Source of the DNA: Reichenbachiella sp. 5M10
GTDB lineage: Bacteria; Bacteroidota; Bacteroidia; Cytophagales; Cyclobacteriaceae
DNA length: 64,000 bases
Assembly (NCBI RefSeq): GCF_002742335.1
Contig: NZ_MDGR01000007.1
Span: forward strand, 2,732,501-2,796,500
Reading direction: 5' to 3'
Position numbers and translations under genes: made by a program. How positions within the stretch are numbered: the first letter of the stretch is position 1; each line of letters starts with the position of its first letter. Below are positions 18,975 through 27,654 of this stretch, piece after piece. The notes below the pieces were generated by a model. It ran no database searches. It had not been told where the DNA came from and was given only the letters and a program-made list of their open reading frames with translations.

Positions 18975-19862
18975 CTAGTTTCTTCTCGCTTCTCGATCCA
19001 TATAGCTGGTAAACTTGTTGGGCAGATTGATCTCCAACTCAAGATGCTCCCCAGTAATCGGGTGATCAAACTCCAAGCGATCCGAGCACAGCATGAGTCC
19101 CTTGCCTTGCAAAACCTCCACCTCTCCCGAATAGAACTTATCCCCTACAATCGGATGACCCAAATTGGACATATGGATTCTTAGCTGATGAGTACGGCCT
19201 GTCACAGGGTAGAGCTTCACCAGACTCAATTGACCATACTTTACAGATTTTTTGACATACACTACTTCATAATCACTCTGACTGGGCTTGTCATCCACGA
19301 CATCTCTAATCGTCCCCTTCGAATCGGCTACTGCCCCGATGACTACAGCTTGGTAACGCTTACGGATCTTTTTATTCTCAAACTGCAGCCCCATCTCGAC
19401 TTGGGTACGCTCGGTCTTGGCGACCATGACTAATCCACAAGTCGGCCCATCGAGTCGATGCAACGGACGCATGACACCCAAAGCATCCGGCTGTGCTGAG
19501 GGCTTCAGGTTGAAAGGCAGGGTATTTTCCAAAGTCTTGAAATGGTTGCCGTTGACGGGAAGACCACCAGGTTTGTTGAGCACAGCGAGATACTCATCTT
19601 CATAGACCACTGGAATTTCTTGTTTGAAAACTTTACGGTGAGCACTTTTGACTGCTCCTCCCTTGCGTGTAGTATATGAGATCACATCGCCTACCGACAC
19701 ACGCACATCTGCTGGCACCTGCTGCCCATTGACAAGAAGTTCGCCTGCCGACATGGCTTTGCGCGCTTTGGCTTTGGAAGCTACCCACCGAAAAACCCTA
19801 GGAGCCAACACGTTTAGAAATACTCCTGAATCCTTTTTCTCAACCGTATGCGTCTCTTTCAT
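18975..19862 (-). CDS. RluA-family pseudouridine synthase
   Basis: A 295-residue RNA-modifying enzyme. The N-terminus holds an S4-type RNA-binding domain (SAGELLVNGQQVPADVRVSVGD), followed by the RluA catalytic domain with LHRLDGPTCGLVMVAKT around the catalytic Asp, then the Lys/Arg-rich RKRYQAVVIGAV and VTGRTHQLRIHMSNLGHPIVGD. It isomerises uridines in rRNA or tRNA, but the target site cannot be read from sequence. The S4 domain and length are compatible with RluD- or RluC-like proteins. It is monocistronic. Confidence 0.9.
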   Translation of the reverse strand: MKETHTVEKKDSGVFLNVLAPRVFRWVASKAKARKAMSAGELLVNGQQVPADVRVSVGDVISYTTRKGGAVKSAHRKVFKQEIPVVYEDEYLAVLNKPGGLPVNGNHFKTLENTLPFNLKPSAQPDALGVMRPLHRLDGPTCGLVMVAKTERTQVEMGLQFENKKIRKRYQAVVIGAVADSKGTIRDVVDDKPSQSDYEVVYVKKSVKYGQLSLVKLYPVTGRTHQLRIHMSNLGHPIVGDKFYSGEVEVLQGKGLMLCSDRLEFDHPITGEHLELEINLPNKFTSYMDREARRN

Positions 19863-20032
19863 CCTGCAAAAGTAACCGCTTGGGTTCTCCTACAAAATGA
19901 CCGTTCCGATTTCCTCACAGACCCACTGATTTGTTTTAGCCTTTGTCCAAAATGTATCTTCCGAAAAGCACGTCAAGAGAGCCGCCTACAAACCCAACAT
20001 GCCGTACTGGAAAGCTCACATCCAACAAAGAG

Positions 20033-20602
20033 TCACATACCGAGGCGTTTCTGAATCAAGCCGTCGATGAGCTGGCATAGCATCTGAGGTTTCATCGTCC
20101 GCCAGTTGATGACATCCAGGTTTCCTCCCCAATTGACATAGTGATCGATATGAAACTGTTTCATCTCGTCGAGTACAAAATCCCGAAAACCAATAGCGGT
20201 CACCCACCCTTCCTCTACGTCCTCAAACCACTCTTCGTAGTAGCTATCATCTGAGCCGTGAAAATTGAGAATATTTTCACCGATCAATACAAATTTTGAG
20301 ATCTCAGCAGCCAACAATTCATCGATGATGTTGCGCTTGAGGTGCATGATATCGTTGTGAATGGCGTCATTCCATTCGCCCATGAACTCGATCACTGCAT
20401 AGCCCGAATCGTAATCGAGATATAGGATTTTGAGGTAAAGAGTCTCTGATCCAATGAAATCCCATCCCGGGTCGATATAATATCCATAGATCGTATCGGA
20501 GTAGAGGTCGTAATTGTATTCTTTGCCATGAAACGGTGAGTACTCGTCTTGACTCGAATCATAATATTTCAACCAGCCATAAAAAGGCTCAATCACATGC
20601 AT
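20033..20602 (-). CDS. Conserved protein of unknown function downstream of murQ
   Basis: A 189-residue acidic, soluble protein with no signal peptide. It is rich in Tyr, Asp and Trp (YYDSSQDEYSPFHG, YGYYIDPGWDFIGSETLYLKIL), has an alpha/beta-looking centre (LLAAEISKFVLIGENILNFHGSDDS), and ends in a helical region. I do not recognise a family. It begins 3 bases after the murQ stop codon on the same strand, so it is very probably translated from the murQ transcript and may belong to the same amino-sugar pathway. That link is inferred from position only. Confidence 0.7.
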   Translation of the reverse strand: MHVIEPFYGWLKYYDSSQDEYSPFHGKEYNYDLYSDTIYGYYIDPGWDFIGSETLYLKILYLDYDSGYAVIEFMGEWNDAIHNDIMHLKRNIIDELLAAEISKFVLIGENILNFHGSDDSYYEEWFEDVEEGWVTAIGFRDFVLDEMKQFHIDHYVNWGGNLDVINWRTMKPQMLCQLIDGLIQKRLGM

Positions 20603-20605
20603 AAG

Positions 20606-21415
20606 CTATCCCTTGTAATGATCAATCGCACGGCGCACAGACCCATGATCACTGATCAGGCGTTCGGCTATTTTACGATCTATTTCTATTTCATCCATCA
20701 GCATATGAATGGCCCGCTCGACAAGTTTGGCATTGCTGAGTTGCATGTCCACCATTTTATTGCCTTGGACATGACCGAGTTTGATCATCACAGCAGTCGA
20801 AAGCATATTGAGGACGAGTTTGCTGGCAGTACCTGCTTTCATACGCGTACTCCCTGTCACAAATTCTGGTCCTACGACTACTTCCACGGGGTACTTGACT
20901 GCATGAGCGATAGGTGACGCTTGGTTACACACGATACAGCCAGTCGTGAGTCCCTTGTTCATGGCATCTTCTAGCCCTCCAAGCACATAGGGTGTCCTGC
21001 CTGAAGCAGCAATCCCTATCAATACATCGCCTGCATTCGCATCATAAGCCTCCAGGTCTTTCCATGCTTGATACTTGTCGTCTTCGGCATTTTCGACGGA
21101 CTTGCGAATCGCCCCGTCACCACCCGCGATGATACCAATCACACGATCATGTGGCAAACCATAGGTCGGTGGTATCTCAGAGGCATCCACTACACCCAAT
21201 CGCCCACTCGTCCCTGCACCGATGTAGAATAAACGTCCACCCGCATCCATCTTTTGAACGATCTCATCGACCAAAGGTGTCATGGCAGGGATGGCCTGTG
21301 CCACAGCTTGCGGCACGGACTGATCTTCTTTGTTCATGGAAGTGAGGAGAGCTTCTACGCTCATCTCATGCAGATTGTCGTAGTGTGAGGATTCTTCGGT
21401 GGTAGTCATACCCAA
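20606..21415 (-). CDS. murQ: N-acetylmuramic acid 6-phosphate etherase
   Basis: A 269-residue SIS-domain enzyme that removes the lactyl ether from MurNAc-6-phosphate to give GlcNAc-6-phosphate, a step in peptidoglycan recycling. The phosphosugar site is RLFYIGAGTSGRLGVVDASEIPPTYG (about 61-86), a perfect family signature. It also has VIGIIAGGDGAIR, DVLIGIAASGRTPYVLGG and GPEFVTGSTRMKAGTASKLVLNM. It is about 30 residues shorter than enterobacterial MurQ, mostly at the ends. It follows the sugar kinase by 105 bases and is followed after 3 bases by an unknown gene. Confidence 0.95.
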   Translation of the reverse strand: MGMTTTEESSHYDNLHEMSVEALLTSMNKEDQSVPQAVAQAIPAMTPLVDEIVQKMDAGGRLFYIGAGTSGRLGVVDASEIPPTYGLPHDRVIGIIAGGDGAIRKSVENAEDDKYQAWKDLEAYDANAGDVLIGIAASGRTPYVLGGLEDAMNKGLTTGCIVCNQASPIAHAVKYPVEVVVGPEFVTGSTRMKAGTASKLVLNMLSTAVMIKLGHVQGNKMVDMQLSNAKLVERAIHMLMDEIEIDRKIAERLISDHGSVRRAIDHYKG

Positions 21416-21520
21416 AGTTCCTTTTAATCCCTCGCTTTAGAAAACATCCATGCAAAAATTGTTGTTAAGAAATGGTTATTAGTCGTATCCTAAACCGTAG
21501 TTCATCGAGAAAGCATATGA

Positions 21521-22375
21521 TCACCCCTCGGCCTTCATTTTCTCCTTGTGATACAGCACCAACCCCGCCACGGGATCTTCGGCTATGATGCCTATCTGTA
21601 GCCCAAGGTCCGCTCCGACACGACGCAAGACATTGCTGTAATAGAAAGCCACAGATCCCACAAAATGAATCGGCAAATCCCGATGCCCAGCATATCGACA
21701 AACATTCTCCACAAAAAACTCTCTGAAACAATCGTAGACCAGCTGATAGAAGTAGGGATGCTGCAAATACTGAAAGATGAACTTCGAAAAATTCGCCAAA
21801 AACCGAATGGGCATATTCCCCTGATACAAGTTTTCGAGTACGTCACTTTTGGTCAAGCCAAAATACTCATCGAATTTCTGCTTCAATTCCTCAGGCAATT
21901 CTCCTTTGAAGTAACGCTTGATCAGTACACGTCCCAGGTGGTTGCCGCTCCCCTCATCCCCTAGTAGATATCCGAGCGAAGTGACATTGTCTACAATGTC
22001 TGTACCGTCATAGAGGCAAGAGTTCGAACCTGTACCAAGGATACAAGCGATCCCTGACTCCACCCCACACAAAGCCCGTGCAGCGGCCAAAAGGTCGTGA
22101 TCAATCTCTATTTGAGCTTGAGGATACAGCACCGAAAGTGCCGATTGGATCAAGGCCTTGTTCTTGTCCGACGAGCATCCAGAGCCATAGAAATAAATAT
22201 AGGCGATATCCTCATCCACATACTCTACCAATCCCTCACGCACTGTAGCAGTGATATCCTCTTGCTTCATGTAGTAGGGATTGATTCCTGGGGATTTGGC
22301 TTGAGAGATCCTGCCGTCTTTGTCTATTATCCTCCATGCGGTCTTGGTGGAGCCACTGTCTGCGATCAATATCAT
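21521..22375 (-). CDS. BadF/BcrA-family ATPase, probable MurNAc/GlcNAc kinase
   Basis: A 284-residue ASKHA-fold kinase. The phosphate-1 loop is MILIADSGSTKTAWRIID. The phosphate-2 and sugar region is GIACILGTGSNSCLYDG, followed by GYLLGDEGSGNHLGRVL and, near the end, LPIHFVGSVAFYYSNVL. This family includes N-acetylglucosamine kinase and the clostridial MurK, which phosphorylates MurNAc and GlcNAc at the 6-position. Together with murQ next door, the most economical reading is that it makes MurNAc-6-P for MurQ. The sugar specificity itself is inferred from context. It starts 4 bases after the cytochrome-b5-like gene. Confidence 0.85.
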   Translation of the reverse strand: MILIADSGSTKTAWRIIDKDGRISQAKSPGINPYYMKQEDITATVREGLVEYVDEDIAYIYFYGSGCSSDKNKALIQSALSVLYPQAQIEIDHDLLAAARALCGVESGIACILGTGSNSCLYDGTDIVDNVTSLGYLLGDEGSGNHLGRVLIKRYFKGELPEELKQKFDEYFGLTKSDVLENLYQGNMPIRFLANFSKFIFQYLQHPYFYQLVYDCFREFFVENVCRYAGHRDLPIHFVGSVAFYYSNVLRRVGADLGLQIGIIAEDPVAGLVLYHKEKMKAEG

Positions 22376-22379
22376 TGCT

Positions 22380-22616
22380 TCAATTTTCTAAGCGCCCAAT
22401 AATGGTGAATTTATCAAATACTTTGGCCGTATGAGGTGCTTCTGCTAACTCTTCGGTCAAATCCTGTCCTGCCCAATGCTCATAGTGCTTGCCGTCGCGC
22501 CACATTCTCGAGGCACTCACGTCATAGATATCTCCTTGATAAGCGACCCAGATCTCTTCTCGATCTTGCCCATTTCGGAGAGCCAATTGTTGTTTAGTGT
22601 AAGGTTTCAAATTCAA
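22380..22616 (-). CDS. Small cytochrome-b5-like domain protein
   Basis: A 78-residue soluble protein matching the short bacterial cytochrome-b5-like family: YTKQQLALRNGQDREEIWVAYQGDIYDVSASRMW, then DGKHYEHWAGQDLTEELAEAPH and VFDKFTIIGRL. Candidate haem ligands are a His in KHYEH and the His in EAPH, spaced about as in the family. There is no membrane anchor. It sits 4 bases upstream of the kinase gene and 140 bases downstream of mutS2, so it probably heads the kinase-murQ transcript, although a redox protein has no obvious role there. Confidence 0.82.
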   Translation of the reverse strand: MNLKPYTKQQLALRNGQDREEIWVAYQGDIYDVSASRMWRDGKHYEHWAGQDLTEELAEAPHTAKVFDKFTIIGRLEN

Positions 22617-22756
22617 CGGTTATGTGTGTTTAATACTAGAAAGTTACGAAGTGGAAACTTTAGAATGAAGGCCATCATACTGTACCGAGCTGCATGACCG
22701 CCTCCACGCCCACCACTCAAGCTCCTGGTTGCCTACACTTTTGGCACTATGCTCTT

Positions 22757-25153
22757 TCAATCCTCCAATGTCACTACTGTGATCCCCGTACCACCTCGTT
22801 CGACATGTTCGTCCGTTGCTTGGACTACTTTGCGATTTTCTCGCAAGACATTCCTCACCAATTCTCGCAATACACCGTGCCCCTTGCCGTGCAATATACG
22901 CACCTCTGGGTGTCCGAGCAGCAGTGCTTCATCGATATAGTCCTCTACTTTACCAATCGCTTCCTCAGCACGCACTCCCCGAATATCGAGCGTCATGTTG
23001 AAGTGGGCCATTTTCGCATTGAGATCTATGCCCGTCATCTGCTGCACCCGATCATCGGTCGTCTTTTTAAACTCCTTGCTCGATATTTTCTCTACATCCT
23101 TGAGCTTGACTCTGGATGTCAATCCACCCAAGGTCAATTCAAGCTGCTTTCCCTTGATGGCTACTACTTCGCCCGCAGCTCCAGACGCCTTGATTTTGAC
23201 CTTGTCACCAATCGCGATGACTGGATCGACCACTGCTACAGGGGCCTTTGTCTTCTCTTTTTGCGCCTCTGTGCTCAACTTATCCTTGTGTGCCGTCAGT
23301 TGCTCGCGAGCGGCCTGCACGCGTTTTTTGTCTGCTTTGGATTCTTGGATTTGCTTGATGGTGGACTCCACTCTCCTATTGGATGCTTCGATCACTCGTG
23401 CGGCTTCTAATTTAGCTTCTTTGAGTACCTCTGTCTTTTTCTTGTCCAAGAACCTTTTGAGATCCTCATAATCCTTGATGGCCTCATTGAGACGTCGGTC
23501 TTTGGCTGCTATCTCCTTTTTTTGCTTTTCAATAGCATTTTTCTCTGCTTCGAGCTCACTCAAAAGTCTATCAAACTGTACGTGCGATACACCGGCCTTC
23601 TTTTTTGCCTTGTCCAACATCCGCTTGTCGAGACCGATCTTGCCTGCAATTTCTAGCGCAAACGAACTCCCAGGCTTACCAATTTCCAACTCGTAGAGTG
23701 GTTCGAGGTGCTTGACATCATACTTCATCGCCGCATTGACGATCCCGTTGACTTGATCTGCTAGTTTTTTGAGGTTACCGTAGTGCGTGGTGATCGCTCC
23801 GTAGGCTTTGGATTTGGCAAGTTCAAGCAGGACTACCTCAGCGATCGCTCCCCCAAACTGCGGTTCAGTACCCGTACCAAACTCATCTATGAGAAACAGC
23901 GTCTTGCTGGTCGTATGCTCCAAAAAGAACTTCATGTTCGTCAAGTGCGAACTGTAGGTACTCAAGTCATTTTCGATCGATTGCTCGTCACCAATATCCA
24001 AAAACATCGAATCAAAAATTCCAAATTTAGACTCCTCATCTACCGATACAGGCACTCCACACTGCACCATGTACTGGATGAGTCCAATCGTCTTGAGACA
24101 CACCGATTTCCCTCCGGCATTGGGTCCGGACACCAAGAGTATCCGCTCCTGCGAAGAGAGTACAATGTCTAGGGCCTTGATGCTACGCCCTTGCTCCTGC
24201 AGCGCCTGCTCCAATATAGGATGACGTGCTTGCTTCCATTCTATCTTCTGCGTATGGGAAACCTGGGGGCAGATACAGTCGAAAGCCTGTGCAAAACGTG
24301 CCTTGGCTTGGATAAAGTCCAGCACACCCAACATGCGTAAGCCCCTACCGATATCCTCCTGATGCATGCGCACCAAATCTGTCAAGGCGGTCAAAATACG
24401 GATGATTTCTCGTCGCTCGGCATAGCGAAGCTCCCGGAGTTCGTTGTTGATCTCGAGCGCTTCGGCAGGCTCTAGAAACACCGTCTGTCCCGTCGCAGAC
24501 TCATCATGTACAAACCCTCGCACGTGTCGCTTGTGCTCCGCCAATACAGGGATCACCAGTCGTCCGTCACGGATGGTCAGCGTAGCACCATCTGGCGTAT
24601 AGCCGTGGTCCCCTGCCTGTTTGAGTATTTTATTGACGGCAGTCCTAGCCCTCACTTGGCACTTGGCTATCGATGCACGTATACGCATGAGTTCTGGACT
24701 GGCATCATCATGCAGCTCTCCCTTCTCATCGATCTTGGACTGCATCGCCGCGAGGAGATGTCCATCCACCCGCACACTCCCAAGACGCTGAGACAATACC
24801 GGGTATGCCTCGGTACGACTCTCAAAAAACGCATGCACCTTGCTGAGTGTCTCCAGCACGCCCTTGATCTCGTACAGTTCCTCTACATCCAAAAACGATC
24901 CCGGGACTTCTGCCTGTTTGAGAAATGGAGTCACGTCCTCATAGTTGGCATTGGGAAATCCCTCGCCACTGGTCAATATGTATACAAACTCACGCGTCTG
25001 ATTGAGCCATTCGTTGATTTTATCGGCCTGCGTCGAATACGTCAAGCGGTCTACAAATCGCTCTCCCAAGGGGCCAAGACAATAAGCCCCTATGATTTCC
25101 TTTACTTTGTCAAAACTCAGTTTGACTTCAATTTCTTTTGGATACAGATTCAA
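22757..25153 (-). CDS. mutS2: MutS2-family endonuclease/ribosome-collision ATPase
   Basis: A 798-residue MutS2. It shows the MutS core with coiled-coil clamp, the ABC ATPase with Walker A GPNAGGKSV, a STYSSHLTNM signature region and Walker B TLFLIDEFGTGTEP, then a long charged coiled coil (about 515-630), a KOW-like module, and a C-terminal Smr domain (LDIRGVRAEEAIGKVEDYIDEAL...HGKGHGVLRELV). MutS2 suppresses recombination in some species and splits collided ribosomes in others. The start is TTG at 25151-25153, matching the family N-terminus. It is 11 bases downstream of the DUF4296 gene. Confidence 0.95.
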   Translation of the reverse strand: MNLYPKEIEVKLSFDKVKEIIGAYCLGPLGERFVDRLTYSTQADKINEWLNQTREFVYILTSGEGFPNANYEDVTPFLKQAEVPGSFLDVEELYEIKGVLETLSKVHAFFESRTEAYPVLSQRLGSVRVDGHLLAAMQSKIDEKGELHDDASPELMRIRASIAKCQVRARTAVNKILKQAGDHGYTPDGATLTIRDGRLVIPVLAEHKRHVRGFVHDESATGQTVFLEPAEALEINNELRELRYAERREIIRILTALTDLVRMHQEDIGRGLRMLGVLDFIQAKARFAQAFDCICPQVSHTQKIEWKQARHPILEQALQEQGRSIKALDIVLSSQERILLVSGPNAGGKSVCLKTIGLIQYMVQCGVPVSVDEESKFGIFDSMFLDIGDEQSIENDLSTYSSHLTNMKFFLEHTTSKTLFLIDEFGTGTEPQFGGAIAEVVLLELAKSKAYGAITTHYGNLKKLADQVNGIVNAAMKYDVKHLEPLYELEIGKPGSSFALEIAGKIGLDKRMLDKAKKKAGVSHVQFDRLLSELEAEKNAIEKQKKEIAAKDRRLNEAIKDYEDLKRFLDKKKTEVLKEAKLEAARVIEASNRRVESTIKQIQESKADKKRVQAAREQLTAHKDKLSTEAQKEKTKAPVAVVDPVIAIGDKVKIKASGAAGEVVAIKGKQLELTLGGLTSRVKLKDVEKISSKEFKKTTDDRVQQMTGIDLNAKMAHFNMTLDIRGVRAEEAIGKVEDYIDEALLLGHPEVRILHGKGHGVLRELVRNVLRENRKVVQATDEHVERGGTGITVVTLED

Positions 25154-25164
25154 AAATGTACAGT

Positions 25165-25845
25165 TTATTGCTGTGGAAGTATCTTTTTGCTTGGTCGGGC
25201 GAGGGGTTTCTTGACTGGAGCTTTGGTCTGCGAAGAATCTACCTGCATAGAATCACCTGGCATAGCCACTGCAGTATCAGACTCTACGTTCAATATCGAG
25301 TCAGACATGGCCATCCTCGCAGAATCCATCATGATCAAATTGCCCAATGAGTCGTAGCGCAGCAAGTTGCCCAGCGAATCATAACTGAGCGGATTGCCCA
25401 AAGAGTCCATCTGAGGCAGCAGCGCAATCGAATCACGCAATCTCTTTTGTCGCTTCTTCAGTTCAGCCTCTGCCTTGATTCGCTTCTCTTCCTCCTCCTC
25501 TGCTACCCCTGCATTCTGATCGTAGACATTGAGACTATCCACGACGACCTCATAGATCTTATCGAGTTTTTCGGGATGGGCGAGATAATATTGAAAACTC
25601 CTTTCGAAAGTAGCCTTATCCACCTTGTATTTCTCAAACAACTCCTTTTCCAACGAATTGAAAACCTTGGCAGAAGAATCGGTACGCAGCTTCAACAAGA
25701 GCACCTTTGCCTCCAGGATATGCTGATCGATGAGAATCTCCGTCATGGTATTTCTTGAGATGACCTTTTCCTCATTCTTTCGCTGGCAAGCGTTAAGAAA
25801 CGTTAATGTTGCCACCGCTACTAAAAAAATAAATTTGTCTCTCAT
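25165..25845 (-). CDS. DUF4296 lipoprotein with a DSLGN-repeat tail
   Basis: A 226-residue lipoprotein. The lipobox is TFLNAC with the acylated Cys at residue 20. A DUF4296 domain follows (about 30-110: TMTEILIDQHILEAKVLLLKL and YKVDKATFERSFQYYLAHPEKLDKIYEVVVDSL). The C-terminal third is low complexity and contains a tandem ten-residue repeat of the form DSLGN-x-x-x-Y, three copies between about 25320 and 25410, then Lys/Pro-rich residues. The role is unknown. It is divergent from the DUF58 operon, with 47 bases between starts, and is cotranscribed with mutS2. Confidence 0.85.
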   Translation of the reverse strand: MRDKFIFLVAVATLTFLNACQRKNEEKVISRNTMTEILIDQHILEAKVLLLKLRTDSSAKVFNSLEKELFEKYKVDKATFERSFQYYLAHPEKLDKIYEVVVDSLNVYDQNAGVAEEEEEKRIKAEAELKKRQKRLRDSIALLPQMDSLGNPLSYDSLGNLLRYDSLGNLIMMDSARMAMSDSILNVESDTAVAMPGDSMQVDSSQTKAPVKKPLARPSKKILPQQ

Positions 25846-25892
25846 ATAAATTTTAAGATTCTCTTAATTTTAAGCTTCCAAAAGTACAATGA

Positions 25893-26771
25893 ATGAAGGA
25901 CATCCTCAAGAAGCTTAGGAAATACGAGATCAGAATTAGGAAGGCCTTAAACTCCCATATGCAGGGAGATTTTCATTCCATCTTCAAAGGATCGGGACTC
26001 GAACACGATGACGTCAGGACGTATCAGTACGGTGATGACGTGCGTACCATCGATTGGCACGTCTCTGCCAAAGGGCATGGGACCTTCGTCAAAACCTTCA
26101 AGGAAGAGAAAGAACAAAACATTTTCTTTATCCTAGATGTAAGTGCGTCTCAAGAAATCGGAGTGGATGGCCAACAAAAAATCGACATCAGCAAAGAGAT
26201 CTGCGCGCTGCTATCCATGTCGGCAATCAAAGAAAACAGTCAAGTCGGTCTCATTTGCTTTTCGGATCGAAAAGAAAAGTATGTCAAGCCCGGCAAGGGC
26301 ATGAAGCATTCGTTTCATCTGGTCAACGAGATATTCAAGCTCAAGCCTGTCTCCAAGAAGACCGATCTCAACAAAGCTTTTCGCTTTACGATGGATTTGC
26401 TCAAAAAGAAAAGCATTGTGATTCTACTCTCTGACTTCATCGACGAGGACTACCACCATGACCTGCGTGGCTTGGCCAAGTCGCATGATCTCGTCGTGAT
26501 CCACATCACGGACATCCGCGAGACCACATTCCCCAACTTGGGCATCATCCCACTCCAAGACAAAGAGTCGGGCAAAACACTATGGCGCAACACTTCGTCC
26601 AGTGAGTTTAGAAACATACTCAACCAGACGTATGGAGAGAAACAAAGCGAACTAGAGCAACTCTGCCGCCGACATCAGGCCGACTACCTCCAAGTCCGTA
26701 CCGACGAGGACTATGTACCCAAACTGATCAAATTGTTTAAAGTCAGAAATAAAGCAAAAAAGAGTGGTTAA
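25893..26771 (+). CDS. DUF58 domain protein (Bat operon)
   Basis: A 292-residue cytoplasmic protein whose DUF58 core is obvious: GSGLEHDDVRTYQYGDDVRTIDWHVSAK (about 35-62), then a VWA-like region with DVSASQEIG as the metal-site motif and IVILLSDFIDE. The family usually sits with MoxR-type AAA ATPases and von Willebrand factor A proteins in the Bat (aerotolerance) operon and is thought to help assemble or fold envelope protein complexes. No MoxR gene lies in the flanking 2 kb here. Its stop codon overlaps the GTG start of the next gene by 8 bases. Confidence 0.92.
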   Translation: MKDILKKLRKYEIRIRKALNSHMQGDFHSIFKGSGLEHDDVRTYQYGDDVRTIDWHVSAKGHGTFVKTFKEEKEQNIFFILDVSASQEIGVDGQQKIDISKEICALLSMSAIKENSQVGLICFSDRKEKYVKPGKGMKHSFHLVNEIFKLKPVSKKTDLNKAFRFTMDLLKKKSIVILLSDFIDEDYHHDLRGLAKSHDLVVIHITDIRETTFPNLGIIPLQDKESGKTLWRNTSSSEFRNILNQTYGEKQSELEQLCRRHQADYLQVRTDEDYVPKLIKLFKVRNKAKKSG

Positions 26772-27654
26772 GAAGACAGTTCTCCTTTTGATGTGCACCT
26801 GTTTTGGGATACAGGCATGGAGTCAGACGATTCTGCCTACCGGACAGTTTTTGCAAGACAGTCTCCAAATCGGCGAAGAGGTAGAGTATAGCCTCGCGAT
26901 CAAGTACCCCCGTGACTGGCAGATCATCTTCCCAGACTCGACCTACGGCTATATGCCCTTCGAGTACAGCAGCCACAGATATACCCCGACGAGCATCGAC
27001 AGCACCTGGGCCTATGACAGTGTGATCTACACCGTCAGCACCTTCGAGATCGATCTCGTACAAAAACTACAACTCCCAATCTATGTCCTGCAAAAGGGAG
27101 ACAGCATCAAGATCCTCTCGGATTTTGACTCGATCTATCTCCAGCCTATGATCCAAGTCCTACCCGACTCGATCGCTCTGCGTAGCAACGTGGCCTTCGA
27201 GGCACTCGACTACTCGCTCAACTACCTCTACCTAGGCATCGGGGCAGGGCTGTTTGTGCTTTTGGTGCTTGGCATCCTCTTCTTCTTTGGCAAAAACATC
27301 CGCGCCAGGTACAAAGTCTACTTGCTCAGCAGGGAATACAAAAGGTATCAACTACGCTGGACTACTGCCGTACAGGCCATCCAGTCCAGTGAAGACACCC
27401 AAGCCATCGAAGCACTGCTCCTCGTCTGGAAAAGCTACATGGAAAGCCTCGAAAACAAACCGTATACTAAATATACCACCAAAGAAATCCTCCTAACGGG
27501 CTATGCGGACACACTCCAAGAAGTCCTGCAAACCATCGATCAATCCATCTATGGCAAGCTCACCATCGAAGACCTACATCACAACTTGGAGGTGATGAAC
27601 CAATACACAGCAGAGAGATTTGACGTCAAAAAAGCAGAGGTGAATCATGGGTAA
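26764..27654 (+). CDS. Membrane-anchored Bat-operon protein
   Basis: A 296-residue protein with a signal peptide (ending GIQAWSQ), a periplasmic beta-rich part (about 23-165), one membrane helix (about 174-194, LYLGIGAGLFVLLVLGILFFF) and a cytoplasmic tail of about 100 residues. This fits the BatD/DUF4381-like anchor that sits between DUF58 and BatA in many Bacteroidota operons, though I cannot match it to one family with certainty. The start is GTG at 26764, overlapping the DUF58 stop; its own stop overlaps the start of the BatA gene by 8 bases, so all three genes are translationally coupled. Confidence 0.78.
   Translation: MVKKTVLLLMCTCFGIQAWSQTILPTGQFLQDSLQIGEEVEYSLAIKYPRDWQIIFPDSTYGYMPFEYSSHRYTPTSIDSTWAYDSVIYTVSTFEIDLVQKLQLPIYVLQKGDSIKILSDFDSIYLQPMIQVLPDSIALRSNVAFEALDYSLNYLYLGIGAGLFVLLVLGILFFFGKNIRARYKVYLLSREYKRYQLRWTTAVQAIQSSEDTQAIEALLLVWKSYMESLENKPYTKYTTKEILLTGYADTLQEVLQTIDQSIYGKLTIEDLHHNLEVMNQYTAERFDVKKAEVNHG

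Noticed and set aside
22694-23410. A 238-codon open frame on the plus strand opposite mutS2
   Set aside because: It lies antisense to the well-supported MutS2 Smr and KOW region; Cys/His/Leu-heavy and unlike any protein family.
24506-25357. A 283-codon plus-strand frame opposite the mutS2 5' part and the DUF4296 gene
   Set aside because: It overlaps two genes with clear domains; its translated text is a shadow with no domain.
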